In this document: positions 10,101-20,629 of the stretch, piece by piece
Layout of the letters: every line of letters starts with the position of its first letter
How positions within the stretch are numbered: position 1 is the first letter of the stretch
NCBI GenBank assembly: GCA_011033025.1
Contig: WFMF01000223.1
Location: 215,831 to 279,830, forward strand
Reading direction: 5' to 3'
DNA: 64,000 nt
Source: Beroe forskalii
Taxonomy: Eukaryota; Ctenophora; Nuda; Beroida; Beroidae
Program-made: the position numbers and the translations under genes
The notes under the pieces: generated by a model
Databases searched by the model: none
What the model was told of the DNA's origin: nothing
The model's input: the letters and a program-made list of their open reading frames with translations, nothing else

Positions 10101-12550
10101 ACAGCCCGTCTATCTCTAACCTTGACATCCTCAGTCTGACACCTGTTCTGAGGAGGGAACATGAGAATAGCCCAGTTCTTGATGTGCATGGCGCGGTAGA
10201 ACTGCTTGCCCCTGCTGTCCCAGGAACCTCCCTGAGCCATGCAGGTCGCCTGCTTGTCGTACCCCAGCTTGGGCGGATTGATCACTCTGCCCTTCACCTG
10301 AACCAAACCACCGGTTACCATTTCTCAATGAATCCGGTCACGGAATTAGTCCAGAAAGTGTCGGTTAACCGCGCCCGGTTTTTTACTCTTTCCGGTTACA
10401 GTTCGGATAATAACCGACCATTTCCTCTGAACGGTTAATTGCGAACTCAAACATTCGCCTGCCCTTCACCTGGACCATGCTCTGCTCTATCTCAAAGCCG
10501 AACTGCCGCACGTGCTGGTCTTGAGAGAACTGCATCTTCTGCATCTGCTTGTCAATTCCCTGCTTACGGATGGGGGGTTTCTTGGCAGTGGCCCGGATCA
10601 TGTTACGTGTCTCGTCGTCTGTTAGCTTTCGTACACAACGCTGTCCAGCCACAATGTCACACACCTGGGAAATTATAAGGAATTTCATCGTATTTCATAC
10701 GAATATTCGACTCAGTAGCGTATCAACCCCCTGTTTAAATTAGCTATAAGTTGGATTATTATAAAAACAAATCATTAAAAATTTACAGAGCAGCACGATA
10801 TATCTGCGACATATTGCCACTTGAATCCTTTGAAAAACTGTGAGTTCATTAAAACACACCTCCATGGGAATGAAAGTGTTCTTTTCCTTGGGTGAGACCC
10901 AGATGCAGGGCAGATTGGGGTACTTCAGCGTGTAGCCGTACGTTTCTTTGAAGTACTGAGCGATGCTCACTGTGCGGTTGTCAGACACAAAGCTGATCTG
11001 ACTCGCGGTCTTGTGGGTCAACTTCTCCACCCTGTACTGGGTAGGGGTCATTCGGGGATCCAGGGGTAATTGGGGCCCCCAAGCGTCCCAATTTTACCAG
11101 TTGCAAGTCACATCCTGAGCCCAAATTGTCAAATTTCCTATGTTACCAATTGTCCCATTCGTCCCTCTCCCAATCCATTTTTTTAGTTAGGGACATTTGG
11201 GACAGTGGGCCTCCCCCCCCTAAAAGTACCAGTGACACAAATGTTCATTTAAACCGAAACAATTCTAAGTATCAGTGACACACACTCTCCCAAACAATTC
11301 TAAGTATCCGTGACACCCTCTCACCTGTACTGTCGTCTCTGCGCCTGGTGCTTGACCGACACTCTCAGGAACTTCAGTTGCTTCTCCAGACTGCTCCTGT
11401 CCGAGTCACGCAGGCTGTAGTTCGGCTGTATGTTGCCTCGGATGTTGAGGTGCTTGGCCATGAAGTCCAGGACAGGCTGCTCCTCGTAGAAGGCCGTGTG
11501 GCTCTCGTCCACGTTCAGCACGAGGCCCCAGTTGCTCGGCCGGGCCGAGGTGTAGACCCCCGTCCACATCTCCGTGGCGTTGCCGAGCGAGTGCTTCTCG
11601 TTAGAGGCCGGTGGCTGGTACACGGAGCGTCCGGCGACAGTGAAGCGGAGCGAGGGAAAGTGACGGACCACGATGTCAGCTACCACTAGCGTCTCCTGGG
11701 GAATGTCTCCGAACCCAGAGCCTGAGGGGGGGGTTTAGGGTTAGGGGGATGTCTCCGAACCCAGAGCCTGGGGAGGGGGTTAGGGGATGTCTCCAAAGTC
11801 ACAGCCTGGGAAGGGGGTTAGGGTTAGGGGGATGTCTCCAAAGTCAGAGCCTGGAGGAAGGGGGATTTGTCGTGAAATGGAAGATGAAGAGGTTAAGAAG
11901 ATGAAGAGGTTAATGGAAGATGAAGAGGTTAAGTAATATTAAAAACAAGTAGCAATAAAAAAAGTATAGAAGTTGTACCTTTGAGAACTTGCTCGAGACA
12001 GCTCATGTCGATCTGAGCAGCGAACTTGATGTGGATCTTGAAGGTCCTCGCTTGAGAGTCGGGGGTCTCTGGCATTGCCACCTCAACAGTTTTAGGGTCG
12101 TTGCCAACGTCCAACTTGATTGACGAGTACACGTTCTTGTTTCCGTCGTATACGGGCAGACCATCTGGAAATCATCGATACTTAGAAATCACGCGATTTA
12201 AATTAGCTAAAACTCAGGGGGAAAAGAAGTATTTGAGTCTAATCCTAGTAGCGATCTGAATAATGTAATTCACTAATCTTTGGAATTTTCTCCAAATCAG
12301 TTCATAATCTAAGGCACTTACTCTTGAACACAGTTGCTTTGTTCTGCTGAGCGAAGTGATGAATGAGCTTCCTTCGCAGGAACTTCGGGCACTTCGGCTC
12401 AATGTCAATGTCGTAATGGTAAACTGTGATTCTCGGGTTGAACTTCATCTTGTAGAAGTTAGCGAACAAGTCGATTGGACGCCCTTCCTTGCCCCATCCA
12501 GGCCGGGCAACCGCCTTCTGATTCATTGTCCTTTCAAACGTTGTAGCCAT
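7197..12550 (-). CDS. AGO: Argonaute (AGO clade), 12 exons, C-terminus missing
   Basis: Small-RNA-guided silencing protein of the AGO, not PIWI, clade. Exons on the minus strand: 12322-12550, 11979-12164, 11325-11721, 10860-11031, 10470-10664, 10121-10297, 9712-9882, 9454-9565, 9175-9303, 8617-8795, 8262-8441, 7197-7311. Their phases chain without error for 2242 nt (747 codons + 1). In order they give the N domain ([18 protein letters not shown]), linker, PAZ ([20 protein letters not shown] then [12 protein letters not shown]), MID (FVKYCRENE) and PIWI ([39 protein letters not shown]). Usual length is ~850 residues, so ~100 C-terminal residues, including the last catalytic histidine, lie outside or were lost. 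PIWI is unusual: GADN-AAP replaces GADVTHP, and the expected glutamate is proline (SPIIEQL). The ATG at 12550 follows an acceptor-like TTTTCCTAG, so an upstream exon may extend the N-terminus. The gene is tail to tail with nothing and lies 432 bp below the kinase on the same strand. Confidence 0.93.
7866..8284. repeat. 12-copy minisatellite of the Argonaute exon 11 splice donor
   Basis: Twelve copies of TTACCGCAGTGAAGAGTC separated by variable (GT)n and GATGTCTC, unit 32-43 bp. On the minus strand the unit is the end of Argonaute exon 11 (codons for [10 protein letters not shown]) plus its donor GTAAGA and the first intron bases. The copy next to the exon (8253-8284) is the coding one; the other eleven lie in the 950-bp intron, each with an intact GCG|GTAAGA. 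Confidence 0.95.
11700..11870. repeat. 4-copy minisatellite spanning the Argonaute exon 3 acceptor
   Basis: Four copies of a ~36-50-bp unit (GATGTCTCC-AA-CCAGAGCCTG followed by a G-rich GGTTAGGG stretch). The first copy is the start of Argonaute exon 3 with its acceptor (minus strand CCCCTCAG|GCTCTGGG); the other three lie in the preceding intron. The TTAGGGTTAGGG words belong to this unit and are not a telomere. Confidence 0.85.
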
Positions 12551-12982
12551 ATTGTCGCTAGGAAAATAGTGAAGGTTAGTTAGAAAATATGATTTCCATA
12601 CAGAAATACTCCAGCAGACATATCAAAAAGCAATAAAACAAACGTGGCTTCAGAATGTAAATAAAAAGTCTTATCATGCCCTTTCCATAAATCATTACCA
12701 TTGGTTTCACCTCACATAATTGTTTAATGTAAATCCTTTATCAGACAAATATGGGAAACTGAAGATGTTGGAAATCACGATATAATTAATTTTCATCAAC
12801 AGGCAGTATAAAACCAGTACTAACAGCAATATGAAGATAAATCATCTGAAAAACAATTTTCCGCTGTAATAATTCACACAAATCAAAGCTAAGTTTACAT
12901 AATTTAACATCCTCAGCGCGCATAACAGCTCACTAACATATCAATCAATGTCCACATTATATCTCATTGATCATAAAACACT

Positions 12983-13726
12983 TCAGTGCAACGTATTGCT
13001 TAGTTTCCTAGGAGCTCTAGGTCGCTTAACCATCATAGGAACGTCAGTCAGCAAGTCAATAATGTGCTGAGATATCAGTCCGATGGCGACCTTATTCTCT
13101 CCCCCTCTCGGGATCACTACGTCAGCGTACTTCTTCGTAGGCAGACAGAATTCTTCAAACGCTGGCTTCACGAAACTGGTGTACTGAGTCAGGACGTTTT
13201 CCAGTTTCCGTCCCCTGTCCACAATGTCCCTTTGGACACGCCTCGCTAGTCGCGTGTCAGAATCAGTGTCCACGAATAACTTCATGTCCAGCAGGTTCCT
13301 CAGTTCCTTGATGTAGAGCACAAGTATACCTTCGATAAGGATTATGTCTGAGGGAGCCACTTGGTACGTTTCCTCGGATCTGCAGTGGTTCACGAAGTCG
13401 TAAATGGGAATCTCCACGGTTTCACGGGCCCGGATTTTTTGGATCTTTTCCAGCATCAAATCGGTGTCAAATGCATCGGGATGATCGAAGTTATAGTGGC
13501 CTTTGACAGCCAGATTCACTTGACCAGGCGTAAGGGGTTTGTAAAAACTGTCCTGGCTCAGTATTAAAACTTTATTGCTGAGATTACTCTCAGTTAAATT
13601 GTCCATGATACACTTACAAACAGTTGTTTTGCCTGATGCAGTACCGCCGGCTACACCAATGATGAAACACCGGTCACTAGAACTGGCATGCCTACCGTTT
13701 CTCAACTCACCATTTACCTCCCCCAT
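12983..13726 (-). CDS. UCK: uridine-cytidine kinase, uninterrupted
   Basis: Phosphorylates uridine and cytidine to UMP and CMP in the pyrimidine salvage pathway, in the cytosol. The 247-residue frame holds the P-loop GVAGGTASGKTT near residues 25-36, the ILSQDSFYKPLT and FDHPDAFD segments of the nucleoside site, VDTDSDTRLARRVQRDI in the lid and the family signature FEEFCLPTKKYADVVIPRG. Length is close to animal UCK1/UCK2 (~260-280). The start is the ATG at 13726; a GTG one codon upstream is not a plausible animal start. The sequence TATCTTTCAG|GGTG just upstream looks like an acceptor, so a non-coding 5' exon is likely. The coding region has no intron, unlike the Argonaute beside it and unlike vertebrate UCK genes, so an old retrocopy is possible, but the frame is intact. 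Confidence 0.95.
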   Translation of the reverse strand: MGEVNGELRNGRHASSSDRCFIIGVAGGTASGKTTVCKCIMDNLTESNLSNKVLILSQDSFYKPLTPGQVNLAVKGHYNFDHPDAFDTDLMLEKIQKIRARETVEIPIYDFVNHCRSEETYQVAPSDIILIEGILVLYIKELRNLLDMKLFVDTDSDTRLARRVQRDIVDRGRKLENVLTQYTSFVKPAFEEFCLPTKKYADVVIPRGGENKVAIGLISQHIIDLLTDVPMMVKRPRAPRKLSNTLH

Positions 13727-14008
13727 CACCCTGAAAGATAGATCTCAACGTCGCTGGTCTCACCGACAAAAATAAGAAAACAGAAGTCAAAAAAACGTAA
13801 CACAACGAAAGATGTCTACCAACATTTAAGACACAGACATTGATTGATAGAAGTAGTCGTCGCATTGAATTATTCGCGACAGTCAAAAGAAAACGCTTGC
13901 GCAAAAAATATTACACGATAATGCCACCGTGTAAAATCTTAGTGCGCGGCGCGAATATAGAATTTAAACTGTGGTGACCCTTTTCTAAAGTTGATCGACC
14001 GACGCGGA

Positions 14009-14820
14009 CGTTGCCCGTCTATTTCCTTTGGCATAGGGTTAAAATTTCGGACGATTTCTGATTGTCTGATCCGCAAAGCTGCTGAAATCATCGCTTGCCA
14101 CTTCCCCTAACCAGGGGCGTCGCGTAAGCAGGGTCCTTCGGCGGACGCGCGCGCTTCGCGCGCGCGCCCGCCGAAGGCGAAGGGGTCAGACAATGTCTGA
14201 CAAGGTTAGGGCAAGCTTGCCACATGCTTTGCCCAAACCAGGACCCTGGCGCGGCCCGGCAAGCCCCTAGCCTGGTTAGGGGAACCATACCACATGCACA
14301 TGCTATATTGCTATAATGCTATATACTATGTGTACATGTCCCTTGTCTGACGTCGTCAGACCCATTATTTCTGCGACGCGAGTCGTGGCGCGCGCGAGGC
14401 TAGGGGGTCAGGCAACGCGTCCTTGTTTCCCCTAACCAGTTATGAGTTATAACCAGTATATATGTAGGTTTGCAAAATGTTGTCGTACGATGCAATGTAT
14501 GACCCATTGACCCTTGCTCTAACCAGATCCCTAGTTTTACGCGCGCCGCGCCTTGCTCCATTGCTCCAAACAAGGGGTGTCGTTTTGCAACACCCCTGGT
14601 TAAGGGAAGTATGACCCGCTTGTCAGACGTTGTCTGACCTGCCTTACCGCGCGCTTCGCGCGCGCGCCCGCCGAAGGCGTAGGGGTCAGACAACGTCAGA
14701 CAATGACCCGCTGCCGCCAGCCGATTAGAATCAGCGCAGCGCCGCGCACGCAGGCGTGCTGATACTCGAGAGGGTCTGTCAACGTCAGACAAGCAAAATA
14801 ATGAGCTCATCACTTACAGG
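14009..14820. repeat. GC-rich repeat with short palindromes
   Basis: Repetitive DNA upstream of the kinase with runs of GCGCGCTTCGCGCGCGCGC, several AGACAATGTCTGA-type palindromes and repeated CCCCTAACCAG words. The same words recur at 20533-21115, in the other copy of the duplicated segment. No coding content is seen; it looks like decayed mobile DNA. Confidence 0.6.
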
Positions 14821-15002
14821 GAAATTTTGACATCAAGTACCACTCGTTGTAAAATCGGACCATACCGATAGCACCCAGAAAAAAGACATCTATCTTTAAT
14901 GTTCAATTATGACATATGCTAATATACTACTTATACTATTGTTGAATTCCAATTTAAACTTTTTATTGACACTTGAGTTGCTTTTGCAAACATTTTTCTG
15001 CA

Positions 15003-16760
15003 ACGATGATGGCATTAGAATAAATAATCTATTAAATAATCTATTAAATTATAAAGACTTCCTACATCATGAAATCACTGATAAACTTAACCTTAGGGAG
15101 TGTACTGAAGAGGAAATAGAGAATATAATTGACGAACTTAAACTAGGAAAATCTAGCGATATACCAATCCATGTGATTAAATTAACTGCTAAAATAACTG
15201 CACCAATTCTATCAATCTTGTACAACAAATGTATGGTTGAAGGATACTTTCCAGCTGAACTTAAAACAGGCAGAATTACACCGATCTACAAAAAAGAAAA
15301 TGAAGAACTGCTTGAAAACTATAGACCTGTTTCTACCTTACCAATTTTCGGGAAAATTTTTGAGAAGGTAATCTTCAACAGAATGTATCAATTTTTTGAG
15401 GACAATGAAATTATCTATGATAACCAGTACGGTTTCAGAAAGGGACACTCAACAAACCATGCTTTAAACTACTCAGTATCCTATATAGAAGAGCAAATTA
15501 AGTCAAAAAAGTATACTCTGGGGATCTTTATTGACCTGAGTAAAGCATTTGATACTATAGATCACGAAATACTGGCCTGTAAGTTGAATAACTATGGAGT
15601 CTGTGGAAAGGCACTGAGCCTAATTAGAAGCTACCTTTCTGGTAGAAGCCAACTAGTTAATGTACTAGAAGAAAAGTCTGAAACTCTCGACGTGCAATTT
15701 GGGGTGCCTCAGGGCTCAGTACTGGGTCCACTACTTTTTATACTATACATTAATGACATTTGTAACTGTTCTGAAAATGGCAAATTTATTTTATTTGCTG
15801 ATGATACTAACATATTTGTTACTGGAAATAACGTAGAAGAGGCTTATTCAAATGCTAACTTAGTTCTGTCAAGGGTATCAGAGTATATGGAATCTAACCT
15901 TTTACATATCAATACTAAGAAATGCTGTTACATGCTTTTTGCGCCCAGTAAGAAAAATTTGTGTACTTCCATTCCTGACCACCTTCAAATATCTGTTTAT
16001 GGAAAAATAATTAATAAAGTTAGTGAGGCTAAATTCCTAGGAGTGTTACTAGATAAAGATTTGTCATGGAAACCTCACATTGCAAAGCTTAACAAGACAC
16101 TAAAAAGTGCATGTGGCAGACTATACCGGATTGTGAACTGTCTACCAGCAAAGCTGCATAAACAAATTTATCATTCACTCTTCGAATCACATCTTAGTTA
16201 TGCTATCTCTGTATGGGGTGGGGTTGCTTTAAGTAACTTAGACCCTGTTTTCCGTACCCAAAAGAAATGCATAAGAATAATGTTCGGTGATACTAACTCA
16301 TTTCTAGAGAAATTTCGCACCTGTGTAAGATGTAAGAGCTCGTCCAATTGATAAGCAAAAACTTGGCAAAGAATTTTTCTGTAGAGAATCGTCCAAGCCT
16401 CTTTTCACCCATGAAAATTTATTAACAGTACAAAATTTATATCGATTAAGAAGTATCATGGAACTAGTAAAAATAGTTCAGTCTAAGGAGCCCAAGCCTA
16501 TCTATCAGACCCTCAATATATCAAAGCGTAGTGGCAACAGGTTCCTCACACCAGAGCCATCAAATTACTTTTCATATAGGGCACCATGGCTCTGGAACTG
16601 TTTTAGAAAAATTCCTAGACTTGAGAATTTCGGCTTTGATAGTGATGAAAACTTGATAAAATCTGTCCTTAAGAAATGTCTCCTAGAAACACAAAAGTCA
16701 GGTTCAGAAAACTGGCTTAATAGCAATTTTACAGAATTTCTCATGGTGGAACCATTATGA
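15003..16760 (+). pseudogene. LINE reverse transcriptase, frameshifted
   Basis: Reverse transcriptase that would copy the element RNA at a nicked target. The frame from about 15003 to 16351 shows YRPVSTLPIFGKIFEKVI, QYGFRKGHSTNHAL, the catalytic FIDLSKAFDTIDH, GVPQGSVLGPLLFILYINDI and the catalytic FADDT. The open frame can be read from an ATG at 14909, but its first ~31 codons are host DNA shared with 21222-21319. At about 16335 a one-base slip puts the rest (ARPIDKQKLGKEFF to the stop near 16760, including PWLWNCF) in another frame. The apurinic endonuclease is absent, so this copy is dead. The LINE clade is not assigned. Confidence 0.88.
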
Positions 16761-18128
16761 GATATGCAGTGGAAAGTAATGACCAGACCGACGGTTGTGT
16801 TCACACTACTGATGGGAACTTATCCCATTATTAAAAGATGAAAATTATGGAAATAAAAACGGTTAACCACGACTCGGGTTGTGAGTGTGTTCAATGTTCA
16901 TATTTTGTTCGTTTGTCTGTTTGTCCATCTCAGTCAGTCAATCTCTAAGACATCCTTGAGCCGAGATCTATCAAGTAGGTTGTTAAGTAAGTGACAAAAC
17001 TCGTCTTGTACATAATACAATATGCGACAAACCAATTTTGTTTGGCGACACTGACTTTCATGTTCTAATGTAAGTCTATGCGTGATGCATCAGGCCTTAG
17101 TTTTTTATTTGAAAAGTTTAATTTGATATCAGATTATCAGGTGACAATATCAATTTGCTATATAAAATCTTCAATCTATATATTAGCGTCCCAGCTCCTT
17201 AAACCGTTGTATGGCAATAAATCCTCAGACCATTGATTTCAAGTGATGATAGTAAATTATCATGTCATACTTACAATTCTATATGTTGTTGGTATTTGCC
17301 TTCATATTATTTTTTTTCGAGTAATATTTGACCCCAAGTGGTGGGCCAGGTGGTCCCAAGGGGTGCTATGAAGCAAAAAGCCACTGCATCCTTTCTCCAG
17401 CCACGATAACTGGCCTGCCACTCAGGGTGCATCTGTGTTTGAAACTGACTAGCTCTGCAGGTAATAATGTAGGTACCATTAAGACATTAAACAGATGCAG
17501 CAAAAGAATGCTAGAGTTACTAGTCAGTTTCACAAAGGCCTGAATTGCCTCATATGGCTCCAAACTACATAGAAAACTCACAAACAGCTGTGTAACTCAT
17601 ACTGTATGATACTCACTCAGTATGCTGAAATGATGGTATTAATGGTAACATTTATGCCTCATAGCTCACAACTGCTAAGAGAATTCTAACCATTTGTTTT
17701 TTGGCTTGCTTTTCTGACCCAGTAACATGGGTCAACAAATGATTACTTTTGATGTTATGAACTACTCTAAATTTAATGAGACCACTACTGTACACAATAA
17801 ATGATAGGTAAAATCTATTTTCCTGCAAAAATTGGCAGCAAAGTGTACTATATGAGTATATGGTTATATTCCTGCGAACTAAAATGGTCTCTTATATAAG
17901 TATAAGTGATAACTATAATTGTATAATGATTTTGATTTTGCTATCACTAGGTATATTCAATGCAGATAATAAAATATAATGAATAGTAATTAATGATCTT
18001 AGATCAAATAATAAGTATCTTGCTTCTAACGTCAAAAATCATTTGTGTGTGTGTGTGTTTGAAATGTGATTTGTACTTATGGAGATTAAAATAAACTCTT
18101 TGTTTTCATAACTCTTTGTTTTCATAAC
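15003..18128 (+). mobile_element. 5'-truncated non-LTR retrotransposon (LINE)
   Basis: Boundaries come from an empty site elsewhere in the window: 14909-15002 matches 21222-21319, and the sequence after 18128 continues the match from 21320, so 3.1 kb was inserted between them. The 3' end carries two copies of ACTCTTTGTTTTCATAA, as in LINEs that end in short tandem repeats. No endonuclease domain is present, so the copy is 5'-truncated. No clear target-site duplication is visible beyond AAC. A second 3' fragment lies at 38179-39296. Confidence 0.9.
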
Positions 18129-19285
18129 TGCTCTGTGTGTGCGTCAGTAAATAACAGATGTAGTAAATAGGGTTGTAGATAAGGTTGTTAACACCCCAAA
18201 ATAATGCTTTTAAGGGATATACTTGTATTTATTGTGGTCCTAGCACTCAAGAAAATATGAAATTGTATATCCTGAAATGGAAAACTTTGTAAACTTGGGC
18301 TTCAGATCCCTTTTTACTACCCCTTTTAACTACCTTATTGATAAGGTAGGGTAGTAAATAGGGTGGTAAAACATAAAAAGGGACTTTAAAAGGGAATAAA
18401 ACCCGGAATCATGATTGAAGACTCTTTTATTAGATTTGCAGTAGTCTAAACACTCGAAATAGATAACAAGGTTTGTACTTTGCATCACAACCCTTTTTAC
18501 TCCCCTATTGACAAGGTCCTATTGACTGATGAGCACACATATGTGTAACAGCGCTGGACTTTAGGCAGGTTCAATACTTTCCTCGGTTCAGTGCAATTGG
18601 TTTCTCTAACTAGGGGCATGGCAAAAATGGTTTAGCACTTGTCATGTTACATTTAATTCTAGCATGAATTTTCAATGGTACATCAATCATCTACTTGAGG
18701 GGAATGATATCATTCATTTAATTTAATTTATGAGCAACAGGCTATTAGTGGTAGTGCTACAATTAAATACTATGTCACTGTCAATTGCCAGGTTTCACAT
18801 CACTATAATGAGACACACAAGCTGATTGTTGAATAGTAAGGAGTTCTTTCAGGAACATCTTCAGTGCTAAGATATTCTTTTACAAGTTAATTTAACATGT
18901 TATGTCTGGGAGAAGTGTTATGGGGTTTAGAACTTTTTAGATCAATTTCACTATTGTTTCAATTCACTGTTAATTCTTTACTGTCAATTTTTTAACTGTT
19001 TGTGTAATGTTTGATTAACAAATGTATTAGTATAGCAATCTCAGATAGGGCGGAATATTGTAACAAGTTATGTCAGTGCTTCGATTGTTGTTACCATATT
19101 AGAAAGGTGAGGTGAATTTCATTGTATACATTTCAAATTATAATTTTTTTAGCTTGATCAAAATTATTATTTCCCTGAACCTTCTTTCAATAGGTATATC
19201 ATCAGGTAAATTTTTATTTGTAAAGGCAAGTATTTTCAGGGAAAGCAGTTTCCTTCAAAACCAAAGTCAGAACTGCCATATAAAT
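18129..19285 (+). pseudogene. duplicate copy of the CEP120 5' region
   Basis: Continuation of the duplicated segment after the LINE; it matches 21320-22545. It includes a copy of CEP120 exon 1 (about 19075-19110) and the start of exon 2 (about 19247-19277). Relative to the intact copy, exon 1 has small insertions (GCTTCGATTG for GCTGATTG, GAAAGG for GAAGG) and exon 2 diverges after CAGAACTGC, so it cannot give a CEP120 protein. Confidence 0.75.
18305..18385. repeat. imperfect hairpin
   Basis: TTTTTACTACCCC...CTACCTTATTGATAAGGTAG...GGGTGGTAAA folds back on itself. It is present again at 21497-21580 in the other copy of the duplication. Confidence 0.5.
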
Positions 19286-20524
19286 TCCCTCTTCCGTGAA
19301 TCCTTGTTCCCCCGAATGATCCTGAGATTGAGCCCTATCATGTCCCTCCCAATGTCCTGTATTAATCCCTTTCCACGTCTAAATTGTACGAATATCAATC
19401 CCTTGCCACTCCCATGCCCGACATCGATCCAAATTTTGGGAGAATCCAAGAAATGATCATTGTTGAATTGTATTTGTTGACAACATTGTGTAATTTTATG
19501 AGCTTTCTGTACAAGTGATACGTCTTTATTTGAAATTAAATGGTTATTTGAAATGGCTATTTGAAATTAATTCGTTAGTAGAAGAAGCTGTTTTACTGTT
19601 TGATCTAGTTCAACACAATTATTCATGTGAAACTAAATTTGATAAATTGAATTTCCTGTGAATTTGTCGAGCTGCGAATCATGGTTTGATCAACCAGACG
19701 CGCGCGCGATCAGCTCGAGCTTCCTCGCGCTCTGATTGGTCGAATGAGCTGAGGATGAGCTCATTCGACCAATCAGAGCGCGAGCTGAGCTGCTCAACTC
19801 GCGCTCTGATTGGTCGAACCCTGACCAATCAGCGACTCCCGACCTGTGGGTAAGCTAATACGCCGTCGATAATAATTGGTAATATATTGGATAATGAAAT
19901 CGTAATTATAACACTAAAGTATCACCGGAAAATTACGCTAAAAGTAAAGTAACTCTAAAAGTGAAGCTACAAGCGCTGCGCAATTTGTAAGATCTTATTC
20001 GAGTAATTTGTGTAAATGCGCGGCGTAGCGCGTTCTCGGCATAAATTTTGATTCTTTTCCGAACTTCATGGTTTCAATGAAAAGTCATGAAATTCACAAG
20101 ATTAGTTCAATTAAACGTTAGAAAAACGATAATGAAAAAATTTATGAAAAATTTTGCAATTAAAATTGAACGCGCGCGTCCGCGCGGGAAAAAATGAAAA
20201 TTGGGGTAAATTCGCCGGTAATGCAAAAATGGACTGAGCAACATTGAATAATTTTTCAATTTTATTTCATTCATATTTTTAAATAGATGTAATTTAACGC
20301 ATGACAGAGTTTCATGAGGTGTCGGTATTCCAAAGTACCGCGCGCGCCAGAAAAATCGCTAAAAACACCCATTTTTAGAGGTTTTTTGGATTTTTGACCG
20401 AGCAACATCAAATTTTTCGATTTTTTATCGGCACCATGTTAAATTTCACGCAAAATTACTGTATATAAGTTGATAAAAATGGTGTATCAAAAATTTTTTC
20501 CTCGGGACGTAACAGCCTCTACTA
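19286..20524. other. intergenic, AT-rich with GC-rich islands
   Basis: No gene is seen. It contains one clear hairpin (19724-19784) and low-complexity blocks such as repeated ACTGAGCAACAT-like words followed by poly-T-rich sequence. Confidence 0.4.
19724..19784. repeat. 27-bp inverted repeat with CCAAT cores
   Basis: Perfect 27-nt arms (19724-19750 and 19758-19784) around a 7-nt loop. Each arm includes GCTCTGATTGGTCGAATGAG or its complement, with ATTGG/CCAAT in the middle; a further GCGCTCTGATTGGTCGAA follows at about 19802. Confidence 0.85.
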
Positions 20525-20629
20525 CCTACGAAAACGTTGCCCGTCCTTTGGCATAGGGTAAAGATGTCGGACGATGACATCGTCCGACATCTTTACCCTA
20601 TGCCAAAGGACGGGCAACGTTTTCGTAGG
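20525..20629. repeat. 105-bp perfect palindrome
   Basis: Two 52-nt arms (20525-20576 and 20578-20629) around one central A match without error. The arms include CGTTGCCCGTCCTTTGGCAT, also found once at 14010-14035 without the mirror arm. Confidence 0.92.

Noticed and set aside
10097-11689. Plus-strand frames across the Argonaute exons
   Set aside because: They are shadows of well-supported minus-strand exons.
11728-11850. Telomere-like TTAGGGTTAGGG words
   Set aside because: They belong to the four-copy minisatellite at Argonaute exon 3 and do not form a telomeric tract.
14909-15002. N-terminal hydrophobic extension of the reverse transcriptase
   Set aside because: This stretch is host DNA, present without the LINE at 21222-21319.
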